56,651 nt of DNA from Acidimicrobiaceae bacterium (lineage in GTDB: Bacteria > Actinomycetota > Acidimicrobiia > Acidimicrobiales > Aldehydirespiratoraceae), in contig VXTM01000041.1 in NCBI GenBank assembly GCA_009837445.1, positions 1 through 56,651 on the forward strand, read 5' to 3'. Position 1 is the stretch's first letter, and every line of letters starts with the position of its first letter. Positions 33,020-40,302 of this stretch are shown here, one piece after another. Both the position numbers and the translations under genes were made by a program. The notes under the pieces are model-generated. The model saw only the letters and a program-made list of their open reading frames with translations, did no database searches and was not told the origin of the DNA.

Positions 33020-35284
33020 TCAGAGCTCCAGGGCGGCCAGACGAACCAGCGTTTGCAGGTCGTTGGCGTGCAGGCGGGCCGAACTCGAGCCGTCGAACTG
33101 GCCCCAGCCCTCGAAGCCGAGGGTCCACAGGTCGTCGCCGATCACGATGCTGCGCACGATCACGTTGGGCGCGTCGGTGGGCCAGCAGATTGATATCCGC
33201 TCGTCGCCGCGGAGCAGACCCAGCCGCTCAGCCTCATCGACGAAGAACGGCTCGTCGTAGCACTCGAAGCCGGTCATTCCCGCCTCGCCGGACTCGCATG
33301 CCAGCACCGCGCCGTAGTCGTCGGAGATCATGTACTCGAGTTCGGTCGAGAAGTCCTCCATGTCGGTGGTCGCCAGGTCGTTGGTGGTCAGGCGGCGGCA
33401 GCCGGTCCGGCCGGGCTCCTCCCCCTCGACCTCGTGGTCGACTCGCCCGACCTCGGTGATGGTGCCGTCGTCCACCCGCAGCACCACCGCCCCGGACCAG
33501 TCGTTCCACACCGTCACCGGGATCACGGCCAGGTTCTCGGGCGCCCACCACAGGAAGGCCCGGTGGTCCCAGCCGACATCGTTCCAGCCGTCGGGGGCGG
33601 TCCACACCGCCACCTCGCGGGGCGCGGCTAGGTCGCTCACGTCGAACAGCGACACCTTGGTCCCGGTGATGCGGCCGTCCGGGTCGGCGTCGGATCCCAC
33701 GCCCAGCACCATCGTGTCGCTGATGGGATGCAGGTAGCTGGAGAACCCGGGGATCTTCAACTCGCCCAGGATCCGGGGGTTGGCCGGGTCGGACAGGTCG
33801 ATGGTGTAGAAGGGGTCGATCTGGCGGAAGGTCACCACATAGCCGACATCGCCGACGAAGCGCACCGACTGGACCTGCTCGCCCCGGCCGATGTCGCCGA
33901 CCGCGCCGACCTCGGTCAGCACGTCGCCGTCGGTGCTCAGCACCCGCACCTGGCTCTCGGACTCATCGCCCCACGGACCGCCGACGGTGGTCACGATCCT
34001 CAGGTAGCCGTCGTGCTCCGACAGCGAGAACTGGTTGTGAATCACGCCCAGAACCTCGCCGGAGGACTCGTAGACAGCCCCTAGGCCCCTGATGTCGAAG
34101 CGGTGGATGCTAGTGCGACGCCGGCGCCAGGCGTCCTGCCACTCGTCGTCGTCATCGAACCTGTCCGTGTCGACCCAGCGCGTCGTGGCCGTGTACAGCG
34201 ACGCGGTCGAGGCGTACACAGTGTCACCGGGAGCCATCACTGCTGTCGACATCGACGGGTCGAACCACCAGTCGATGGGCACGTTCATCACCGTGGTCAC
34301 CCCGAAGCCGGAGAACACCGACGGGGCGTGAACGTTGCCGCACGGCACCAGCAGCGATCCCCTTGAACCGTCCGCGGTATCGATCGTGTAGTGGGGCAGC
34401 CAGTCGTCGAGGGTCGAGTTGAGCACGGCGGCCCGGTTGGCCGCCTCGGCCACGTCCTCGGCCGTCTCGTTCTGAGGGAACACGAACGGGAAGTTCCACT
34501 GCGGGTCGTAACGCATGATCACCCGGGCTATGCCGCCCACGCTGCGGGCGCTGATGTAGTTGCCCTGCACGTTGAGAGTCCCGATGATCTCAGGGGTGTC
34601 GCCGCTCACGTCGATGCGCTGGAGCACCGTCTCGGACCCATCACCCGACTCACTGTGGGACCGGGTGATCAGCAGCAGGCTGTCACCGTCGATGAACAGC
34701 TCCCGTCCCCAGCCCTCGGCCACGGCGACCGAGCCGACGGTGCTGCGGCTGGCCGCGTCGACCACTACCAGCCGCCCGGCCGACACCGTGAAGATCCGCC
34801 GGCCGTCGGTCTTGACGATGTCGGCCTCGTCCACGCCTGCCTCCTGAACGTTCGTTCCGGAGAAGTCGACCCCCTCGACCGGAGCGGCCGTCGCGCCCGT
34901 TGCGACGCCCTGGGCCGGGGCCGCGGCCTCGGCCATGTCGTCGCTGGCCATGGCCATCTCCTCCTCGATCAGCGGCATGGGACCGAACCAGCCGCCGCCG
35001 TCGAATCCCCACGGCCCGACCCGGGCCGAGTACTCGGTGTGGAGGTAGTCGAGCAGGGTGTCGCAATCATCGAAGCGCACCAGCCCGGCAGTGAGCACCA
35101 CGTCGTCGGGGCCGAGTTCGACCACGGTGTCGCCTTCGCCGCTTCCGGCCCCATTGGTCCCGGTTGTGGCGCCGTCGACGGATGCCATCGAGCCGGAGAC
35201 TCCGGGGCCGCCCCCTGGGCTGTCACCGCCGCAGGCGGCGGCCAGCAGCAGCGCGCTGATGGCGAGGATGAGCGTCTTGCGCAT
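33020..35284 (-). CDS. Secreted beta-propeller domain lipoprotein
   Basis: A 754-aa exported protein. It begins with a lipoprotein signal, MRKTLILAISALLLAAAC, with the lipobox cysteine at about residue 18, then a Gly/Ser-rich spacer. The mature part matches the beta-propeller-domain family of secreted proteins: FSGTNVQEAGVDEADIVKTD, FTVSAGRLVVVDA, ELFIDGDSLLLI, HRFDIRGLGAVYESSGEV, and KIPGFSSYLHPISDTMVLG. The function of the family is unknown; a surface or cell-wall role is likely from the lipid anchor. ATG 35284 is chosen because the signal peptide begins exactly there. It is not evidently in an operon. Confidence 0.83.
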   Translation of the reverse strand: MRKTLILAISALLLAAACGGDSPGGGPGVSGSMASVDGATTGTNGAGSGEGDTVVELGPDDVVLTAGLVRFDDCDTLLDYLHTEYSARVGPWGFDGGGWFGPMPLIEEEMAMASDDMAEAAAPAQGVATGATAAPVEGVDFSGTNVQEAGVDEADIVKTDGRRIFTVSAGRLVVVDAASRSTVGSVAVAEGWGRELFIDGDSLLLITRSHSESGDGSETVLQRIDVSGDTPEIIGTLNVQGNYISARSVGGIARVIMRYDPQWNFPFVFPQNETAEDVAEAANRAAVLNSTLDDWLPHYTIDTADGSRGSLLVPCGNVHAPSVFSGFGVTTVMNVPIDWWFDPSMSTAVMAPGDTVYASTASLYTATTRWVDTDRFDDDDEWQDAWRRRRTSIHRFDIRGLGAVYESSGEVLGVIHNQFSLSEHDGYLRIVTTVGGPWGDESESQVRVLSTDGDVLTEVGAVGDIGRGEQVQSVRFVGDVGYVVTFRQIDPFYTIDLSDPANPRILGELKIPGFSSYLHPISDTMVLGVGSDADPDGRITGTKVSLFDVSDLAAPREVAVWTAPDGWNDVGWDHRAFLWWAPENLAVIPVTVWNDWSGAVVLRVDDGTITEVGRVDHEVEGEEPGRTGCRRLTTNDLATTDMEDFSTELEYMISDDYGAVLACESGEAGMTGFECYDEPFFVDEAERLGLLRGDERISICWPTDAPNVIVRSIVIGDDLWTLGFEGWGQFDGSSSARLHANDLQTLVRLAALEL

Positions 35285-35415
35285 GGAGGGCGGGCCTTTC
35301 GTAGCGGCGAGTCGGGCGACACGCCTCGCAGTCAAGGGTTGAGACGTTCCCGCTCTCGCCGTGGTTCCCGGCAGCGCTTCCATTCTTGCGGAGGCGCCGG
35401 ACATTTCGCTTGTGG

Positions 35416-36009
35416 CTATGTGGCGGCTGGAAGCCAGGGGAGCCGTCGTCGCTCGTAGCCGTCGATGGCCTCGGTGTGGCGCAGCGTGATGCCGATGTCG
35501 TCGAGGCCCTCGAGGAAGCGCTGCTGGGTGGAGGCCTCCAGCGGGAAGGCCGCCTCGAACCCGATGGCCGGCGCCTCGACCTGCCGCCGCTGGACGTCGA
35601 CGGTGATCTCCAGGTCGGGATCGGCCTGAACCGCGGCCATCAGCTCGGCGGCGGCATCAGGCTGGATCTGAGCGGGGACCAGGCCGTTCTTGGTGCAGTT
35701 GTTGCGGAAGATGTCGGCGAAGCGGGGGCTGATGACCGCTTCGAAGCCGTACTGCTGGATGGCCCACACCGCGTGCTCCCGCGACGAGCCCGTGCCGAAG
35801 TTGGTCCCTCCCACCAGGATGGTCGCCCCCGCGTAGCGCTCGTCGTTGAGCACGAAGTCACGGTCGTCGCGCCACTCCGAGAACAGGCCCTTCTCGAAGC
35901 CGGTGCGCGACACCTGCTTGAGCCAGTCCGACGGGATGATCTGGTCGGTGTCCACGTCGCTGCGGTCCAGCGGCACCGCGGTTCCCGAGACGATCCGGGT
36001 GGCCTTCAT
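35416..36009 (-). CDS. leuD: 3-isopropylmalate dehydratase (isopropylmalate isomerase), small subunit
   Basis: A 197-aa swivel-domain subunit: SDVDTDQIIPSDWLKQV, GATILVGGTNFGTGSSREHA (the GSSREH active-site loop), ISPRFADIFRNNCTKNGLVP. With LeuC it isomerises 2-isopropylmalate to 3-isopropylmalate in leucine synthesis; the same enzyme often serves citramalate to 3-methylmalate in the citramalate route to isoleucine. That dual use fits here because cimA lies in the facing operon. It lies 55 bases after leuC on the same strand. Confidence 0.95.
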   Translation of the reverse strand: MKATRIVSGTAVPLDRSDVDTDQIIPSDWLKQVSRTGFEKGLFSEWRDDRDFVLNDERYAGATILVGGTNFGTGSSREHAVWAIQQYGFEAVISPRFADIFRNNCTKNGLVPAQIQPDAAAELMAAVQADPDLEITVDVQRRQVEAPAIGFEAAFPLEASTQQRFLEGLDDIGITLRHTEAIDGYERRRLPWLPAAT

Positions 36010-36064
36010 GGACGCGACCTGCCGTTGGTCGGGCCGGAACTCCGCAGGGCCATCGGCAGAGCCA

Positions 36065-37471
36065 TTACAAGTCCTGTGGCGCCGCGAAGCGCCCGGCGAT
36101 GGCGGTGGCTGCGGCCACCGCGGGCGACACCAGATGGGTGCGGCCGCCCCGGCCCTGACGGCCCTCGAAGTTGCGGTTGGACGTGCTGGCGGCCCGCTCG
36201 CCCGGCGCCAGCTTGTCGGGGTTCATGGCCAGGCACATGGAGCAGCCCGGCTCCCGCCAGTCGAACCCGGCCGACCGGAAGACGTCCGGCAGGCCCTCGG
36301 CCTCTGCCTGGGCCTTGACCTGGCCCGAACCGGGGACCACCAGGGTCCGCACGCCCTCCGCCACCCGCCGGCCCTCGACCACCGCGGCCGCGGCCCGCAG
36401 GTCCTCGATGCGGCTGTTGGTGCACGAGCCGATGAACACCGTGTCCACCGCGATGTCGCGCATCGGGGTGCTGGCGTCGAGGCCCATGTAGTCCAGGGCC
36501 CGGGCCGCGGCCTCTCGTCGGGCCGGGTCGTCGAAGCCGTCGGGTTCGGGGACGGCGGCCGCCAGCGGCACTGACTGGGCCGGGTTGGTTCCCCACGTCA
36601 CCATGGGGGAGATCTCGGCACCGTCGAGGGTCACCTCCACGTCGAAGGAGGCCCCGGCATCGGTGCGCAGGGTGCGCCAGTCGTCCAGCGCCCGCTCCCA
36701 CAGTTCGCCCGACGGGGCCCGCTCCCGGTCGCGCAGATACTCGAACGTGATCTCGTCGGGGCCGATCAGGCCCGCCTTGGCGCCGGCCTCGATGGACATG
36801 TTGCACACCGTCATGCGGCCCTCCATCGACAGGGCCTCGATGACCGGGCCCCGGTACTCGATGATGCGCCCTACCCCTCCGGTGGTGCCGATGCGGCCGA
36901 TGATGGCCAGGATCACGTCCTTGGCGGTGGCGCCGGAGGCCAGGGCTCCCTCGACGGTGACCGCCATCGTCCCCGGCCGCATTTGGGGGAGGGTCTGGGT
37001 GGCCAGTACGTGCTCCACCTCGCTGGTGCCGATGCCGAAGGCGATGGCCCCGAAGGCCCCGTGGGTGGAGGTGTGGGAGTCTCCGCACACGATGGTCATG
37101 CCCGGCTGGGTCAGGCCCTGTTCTGGGCCGATCACGTGGACGATGCCCTGCTTTGCGTGACCCATCGGGTAGTTGGTGATGCCGAACTCATCGGTATTGC
37201 GGCGCAGCGTCTCCACCTGGGTGCGGCTAACGGCATCCGCGATCGGTTTGTCGATGTCGGCGGTGGGCACATTGTGGTCCTCGGTGGCCACCGTCAGGTC
37301 GGGGCGCCGCACCACTCGCCCCGACAGCCGCAGACCGTCGAAGGCCTGCGGCGAGGTGACCTCGTGCACGAGGTGCAGGTCGATGTAGAGCAGGTCGGGC
37401 TCGCCGTCTCCGCCGCGGGCCACCGTGTGGCGGTCCCAGATCTTCTCGCTAAGCGTTCGCGCTCCGCTCAC
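36065..37471 (-). CDS. leuC: 3-isopropylmalate dehydratase, large subunit
   Basis: A 468-aa aconitase-family subunit. The [4Fe-4S] cysteines are in FIGSCTNSR and [10 protein letters not shown]. Other blocks are [37 protein letters not shown] and [19 protein letters not shown]. With LeuD it forms the isopropylmalate isomerase. The GTG start at 37471 follows TAGGAT by 7 bases, pointing to a leaderless leuCD transcript. No leuA is in the window, so leucine synthesis starts elsewhere. Confidence 0.96.
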   Translation of the reverse strand: MSGARTLSEKIWDRHTVARGGDGEPDLLYIDLHLVHEVTSPQAFDGLRLSGRVVRRPDLTVATEDHNVPTADIDKPIADAVSRTQVETLRRNTDEFGITNYPMGHAKQGIVHVIGPEQGLTQPGMTIVCGDSHTSTHGAFGAIAFGIGTSEVEHVLATQTLPQMRPGTMAVTVEGALASGATAKDVILAIIGRIGTTGGVGRIIEYRGPVIEALSMEGRMTVCNMSIEAGAKAGLIGPDEITFEYLRDRERAPSGELWERALDDWRTLRTDAGASFDVEVTLDGAEISPMVTWGTNPAQSVPLAAAVPEPDGFDDPARREAAARALDYMGLDASTPMRDIAVDTVFIGSCTNSRIEDLRAAAAVVEGRRVAEGVRTLVVPGSGQVKAQAEAEGLPDVFRSAGFDWREPGCSMCLAMNPDKLAPGERAASTSNRNFEGRQGRGGRTHLVSPAVAAATAIAGRFAAPQDL

Positions 37472-37478
37472 GCCTGTG

Positions 37479-37484
37479 ATCCTA
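37479..37484 (-). promoter_or_regulatory. Predicted -10 element (leaderless) for leuCD
   Basis: On the minus strand TAGGAT (37484 to 37479), 7 bases, then GTG at 37471. No leader peptide or terminator lies between, unlike the leuB side. Confidence 0.5.
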
Positions 37485-37502
37485 GAGCCCGATGCATGCC
37501 GC

Positions 37503-37673
37503 TCAGCCGTCGCGGCCGGTGATCACCGGGACCGGCGGATCGTCGCTGGCCGCGTCCCAGACGATCAGGGTCGCCGCCGCGGCCAGCAGCAGCGCGCCAG
37601 CCACCAGCGCGATCCGGGCCCAGCGCAGGTTGCGAGGCTGCTGGCCGTCGCTGCCGGGCCGCGGGCCGTCCAC
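37503..37673 (-). CDS. Small single-pass membrane protein downstream of greA
   Basis: A 56-aa protein beginning 6 bases after the greA stop on the same strand (TAG, six bases, GTG). Residues 1-18 are polar and basic; residues 19-39 (starting [20 protein letters not shown]) form one membrane helix; the tail is short with acidic and proline residues. Third-codon positions are nearly all G or C, like the neighbouring genes, which supports translation. I do not recognise a family. Known actinobacterial greA loci often have a small membrane-protein neighbour, but I cannot assign this one to it. Confidence 0.55.
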   Translation of the reverse strand: MDGPRPGSDGQQPRNLRWARIALVAGALLLAAAATLIVWDAASDDPPVPVITGRDG

Positions 37674-37679
37674 TCGCGT

Positions 37680-38150
37680 CTAGGAGACTTCGACGACGGT
37701 GACCTTCTCGGTCGTCCCGCCCGGCGTCTCGAACTCCACGTGATCGCCCGCGCCCGCTCCGAGCAGTGCCTTGCCCATCGGAGAGCCCGGCGACACGATC
37801 ATCACGCCGTCGGCGCGCTCCTCGACCGAGCCGAGGAGCAGGCGCTCGGGTTCGTCGTCGCCGTCGTAGAGCACCGTGACCGTCGAGCCGAGAGCCACGC
37901 CGGCATCCTCGGCGCCGGCGTCGAGGATTACCGCATCGGTGAGGATCCGCGACAGGTGCAGGATCCTCTCCTCCATGAGGCCCTGGGCCTCCTTGGCCGC
38001 GTGGTAGTCCCCGTTCTCGGAGAGGTCGCCCAGCTTGCGGGCGGCCTCGATCTTCTCAGCTATCTCGATCCGGCCCCGAGTGGTTAGATCCTGAAGCTCC
38101 GCAGTCAGCCGATCGTGCGCGTCCTGTGATAGGTGATGGACGTCGGGCAT
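37680..38150 (-). CDS. greA: Transcription elongation factor GreA
   Basis: A 156-aa protein. An N-terminal coiled coil (about 8-75) ends in the RKLGDLSENGDYHAAKEA loop whose acidic Asp and Glu residues reach the RNA polymerase active site; the C-terminal FKBP-like domain (about 85-156) has VSPGSPMGKALLGAGAGDHV. GreA stimulates cleavage of backtracked RNA. The ATG at 38150 is preceded by TAGATT at 6 bases, indicating a leaderless mRNA. It shares a 201-bp divergent region with leuB. Confidence 0.94.
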   Translation of the reverse strand: MPDVHHLSQDAHDRLTAELQDLTTRGRIEIAEKIEAARKLGDLSENGDYHAAKEAQGLMEERILHLSRILTDAVILDAGAEDAGVALGSTVTVLYDGDDEPERLLLGSVEERADGVMIVSPGSPMGKALLGAGAGDHVEFETPGGTTEKVTVVEVS

Positions 38151-38156
38151 CGCACC

Positions 38157-38162
38157 AATCTA
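38157..38162 (-). promoter_or_regulatory. Predicted -10 element (leaderless) for greA
   Basis: On the minus strand TAGATT (38162 to 38157), 6 bases, then ATG at 38150. Confidence 0.45.
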
Positions 38163-38193
38163 CCGCCCAGGAGGCCGAGCGAATAGCGGAGGA

Positions 38194-38223
38194 TGGCCAG
38201 CCGGCGGGACGGCGCGGTATGCT
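38194..38223 (+). promoter_or_regulatory. Predicted promoter of the leuB-ilvE-cimA operon
   Basis: TGGCCA (38194-38199; 4 of 6 to TTGACA), an 18-base spacer, then TATGCT (38218-38223). Transcription would begin near 38230, at the GTG of the short leader frame. If translation instead starts at the ATG at 38219, which overlaps this hexamer, the promoter must lie further upstream. Confidence 0.45.
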
Positions 38224-38263
38224 TGTCTCCGTGGCCGAGAAGCCCGCAATCGTAATTACCTAG
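38219..38263 (+). CDS. Putative branched-chain amino-acid leader peptide
   Basis: A short frame encodes MLVSVAEKPAIVIT and stops with TAG at 38261-38263. Six of 14 residues are Leu, Val or Ile, including an Ile-Val-Ile run written ATC GTA ATT. GTA, ATT and CTT are codons seldom used by nearby genes. A shorter version from GTG 38231 (10 residues) is in the same frame and would be leaderless with the TATGCT promoter. Immediately after it come a stem-loop and an intrinsic terminator, then leuB. This is the classical layout of ribosome-mediated attenuation. Translation is not proven. Confidence 0.6.
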   Translation: MLVSVAEKPAIVIT

Positions 38264-38285
38264 CGCGCGCTACCCCGGCGCGCGC
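38263..38285 (+). promoter_or_regulatory. Leader stem-loop between leader peptide and terminator
   Basis: GCGCGCGC (38263-38270) pairs with GCGCGCGC (38278-38285), loop TACCCCG. It begins in the leader stop codon, so a ribosome waiting there would block it. It does not overlap the terminator stem, so how it would act as pause or antiterminator is unresolved. Confidence 0.5.
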
Positions 38286-38290
38286 CCTCA

Positions 38291-38322
38291 ACCGTCCACT
38301 CAGGTGGGCGGTTTCTTTATTT
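38291..38322 (+). terminator. Intrinsic terminator/attenuator upstream of leuB
   Basis: ACCGTCCAC (38291-38299) pairs with GTGGGCGGT (38304-38312) over 9 bp with one G-U pair and a TCAG loop, followed by a T-rich tail (TTCTTTATTT). It ends 30 bases before the leuB ATG on the same strand. No plus-strand gene other than the leader peptide lies upstream in this divergent region, so its role must be to regulate leuB-ilvE-cimA. Confidence 0.75.
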
Positions 38323-38351
38323 CAGCAGCAACACGAAACGAGCAATCAGCC

Positions 38352-39323
38352 ATGGCACATCGGGTGGGAGTCATAGGAGGCGACGGCATCGGCCCCGAGG
38401 TCGTGGCCGAGGGCCTGAAGGTGATCGCAGCCTCAGGGGTGCAGCTCGAGACGACCCACTACGACCTCGGCGGTGCCCGCTACCTGCGCGACGGCATGGT
38501 GCTCGACGATGAGACCGTGGAGGAGTGGCGCCAGCTCGACGCGCTCTACGCCGGCGCGGTCGGCGCCCCCGGCGTCCCGCCCGGCATCATCGAGCGGGGC
38601 CTGTTGCTCAAGATGCGCTTCGAGCTGGACCTCTACATCAATCTGCGGCCCTTCACCGCGCCCGGCCACGACTTCGTGGTCATCCGTGAGAACACCGAGG
38701 GCGCCTACGCCGGTGAGGGCGGCTTCCTCAGGCGGGGAACCCCCGAGGAGATAGCCACCCAGGGCTCGGTGAACACCCGCCACGGCGTGGAGCGGGCCGT
38801 GCGCTACGCGTTCGATCTGGCCATGACCCGCCGCCAGCATGTGACGCTGGTCCACAAGACCAACGTGCTGACTTTCTCGGGAGACCTGTGGGACCGCACC
38901 TTCCAGGCGGTCGCCGCCGACTACCCCCGGGTGGAGACGGCCTACAACCATGTCGACGCGGCCTGCATCTATTTCGTGGAGGATCCGGCGCGCTACGACG
39001 TGATCGTCACCGACAACCTCTTCGGCGACATCCTCACCGACCTCGGCGGCGCGGTGTCGGGCGGGATCGGGCTGGCCCCGACAGCCAACCTCCATCCCGG
39101 TCGGGTGTCGATGTTCGAGCCGGTCCACGGCTCGGCGCCCGACATCGTCGGCACCGGGAGGGCCAATCCCGTCGCGGCCGTGCTGTCGGGCGCGATGATG
39201 CTGGACCACCTCGGCGAGGCTGGGCCCGCAGAGCGCATCCGCAAGGCCTGCGACCGTCCCGAGCCGCTCACGGGGACCACCAGCGAGATCGGTGACGCCA
39301 TCGTGGCCCGCCTAGCCGATTAG
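38352..39323 (+). CDS. leuB: 3-isopropylmalate dehydrogenase
   Basis: A 323-aa NAD-dependent beta-decarboxylating dehydrogenase: GVIGGDGIGPEVVAEGLKV at the start, LYINLRPF, VIRENTEGAYAGEGG, LVHKTNVL, DAACIYFVEDPARYDVIVTDNLFGDILTD (metal aspartates) and EPVHGSAPDIVGTGRANP. It oxidises 3-isopropylmalate; in the citramalate pathway the same type of enzyme makes 2-oxobutyrate from 3-methylmalate. First gene of an operon with ilvE and cimA, placed right behind the attenuator. The ATG at 38352 is used; an upstream in-frame ATG at 38304 lies within the terminator stem and is rejected. Confidence 0.94.
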   Translation: MAHRVGVIGGDGIGPEVVAEGLKVIAASGVQLETTHYDLGGARYLRDGMVLDDETVEEWRQLDALYAGAVGAPGVPPGIIERGLLLKMRFELDLYINLRPFTAPGHDFVVIRENTEGAYAGEGGFLRRGTPEEIATQGSVNTRHGVERAVRYAFDLAMTRRQHVTLVHKTNVLTFSGDLWDRTFQAVAADYPRVETAYNHVDAACIYFVEDPARYDVIVTDNLFGDILTDLGGAVSGGIGLAPTANLHPGRVSMFEPVHGSAPDIVGTGRANPVAAVLSGAMMLDHLGEAGPAERIRKACDRPEPLTGTTSEIGDAIVARLAD

Positions 39324-39381
39324 CCGCGGGTCGATACGGACAGCCGCACAGTCATTTTCACGGAAGGCCAATCGAGGAACA

Positions 39382-40302
39382 ATGCCCATAACACCCACCA
39401 AGCACATCTGGATGAACGGCGAGCTGGTGCCCTGGGAAGACGCCAAGATCCATGTGCTGTCGCACACGCTGCACTACGGCACCGGCGTGTTCGAGGGGAT
39501 CCGGGCCTACGCCACCGACGACGGGCCGGCCGTCTTCCGGCTCACCGACCACATCGAGCGCATGCACAACTCGGCCAGGATCCTCAACATGGACATGCCG
39601 TACTCGGTGCCCGAGATCGTGGAGGCCTGCAAGCTGGTGGTGCGCGACAGCGGCCTTCCCGAGTGCTACGTGCGCCCGATCGCCTACTACGGCTACGGCG
39701 AGATCGGCCTGTCCACCGCCGACTGCGTCACCGAGGTCGCCATCGCAGTGTGGCCCTGGGGCGCGTACCTCGGCGACGAAGCGCTCACCAAGGGGGTGCG
39801 CCTGAAGATCTCGTCATGGGCCCGCCACGACCACAACATCATGCCTCCCGCCTCAAAGACCACCGGCAACTACGCCAACTCGACGCTGGCCAAGATGGAG
39901 GCGCTGAGGGCCGGGTACGACGAGGCCATCATGCTCAACCCGGCCGGTCTGGTGTCGGAGTGCAGCGGTGAGAACATCTTCGCCGGCGCGGCCGAGGTGA
40001 TGGTGACGCCGCCGCTGTCATCGGGGGCCCTGCCCGGCATCACCCAGGACTCGGTGATCACCATCGCCCGCGACATCGGCATCGACGTGGTCGTCGGCGA
40101 CCTGGCCCGCAGCGACCTGTACACAGCCCAGGAGGTCTTCGTGTGCGGGACCGCGACCGAGGTGGGCGCGGTCAACTCGGTGGACGACCGGGCGCTGGAG
40201 TGCCCCGGACCTCGCACGCTGGCCATCGCGGGGGCCTACGCCGACGCGGTGCGGGGCCGCACCGACCGCTACAAGACATGGAACGAGTACGTGCATGAGT
40301 AG
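39382..40302 (+). CDS. ilvE: Branched-chain amino-acid aminotransferase
   Basis: A 306-aa fold-type IV PLP enzyme. HTLHYGTGVFEGIRAY near the start, YVRPIAYYGYGEIG, the Schiff-base lysine in ASKTTGNYANSTLAKMEAL, VSECSGENIF and ALPGITQDSVITIARD are diagnostic. It transaminates the 2-oxoacids of isoleucine, valine and leucine with glutamate. GAGGAACA precedes the ATG. It lies 58 bases after leuB and overlaps cimA by 8 bases, so it belongs to the same operon. Confidence 0.95.
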   Translation: MPITPTKHIWMNGELVPWEDAKIHVLSHTLHYGTGVFEGIRAYATDDGPAVFRLTDHIERMHNSARILNMDMPYSVPEIVEACKLVVRDSGLPECYVRPIAYYGYGEIGLSTADCVTEVAIAVWPWGAYLGDEALTKGVRLKISSWARHDHNIMPPASKTTGNYANSTLAKMEALRAGYDEAIMLNPAGLVSECSGENIFAGAAEVMVTPPLSSGALPGITQDSVITIARDIGIDVVVGDLARSDLYTAQEVFVCGTATEVGAVNSVDDRALECPGPRTLAIAGAYADAVRGRTDRYKTWNEYVHE

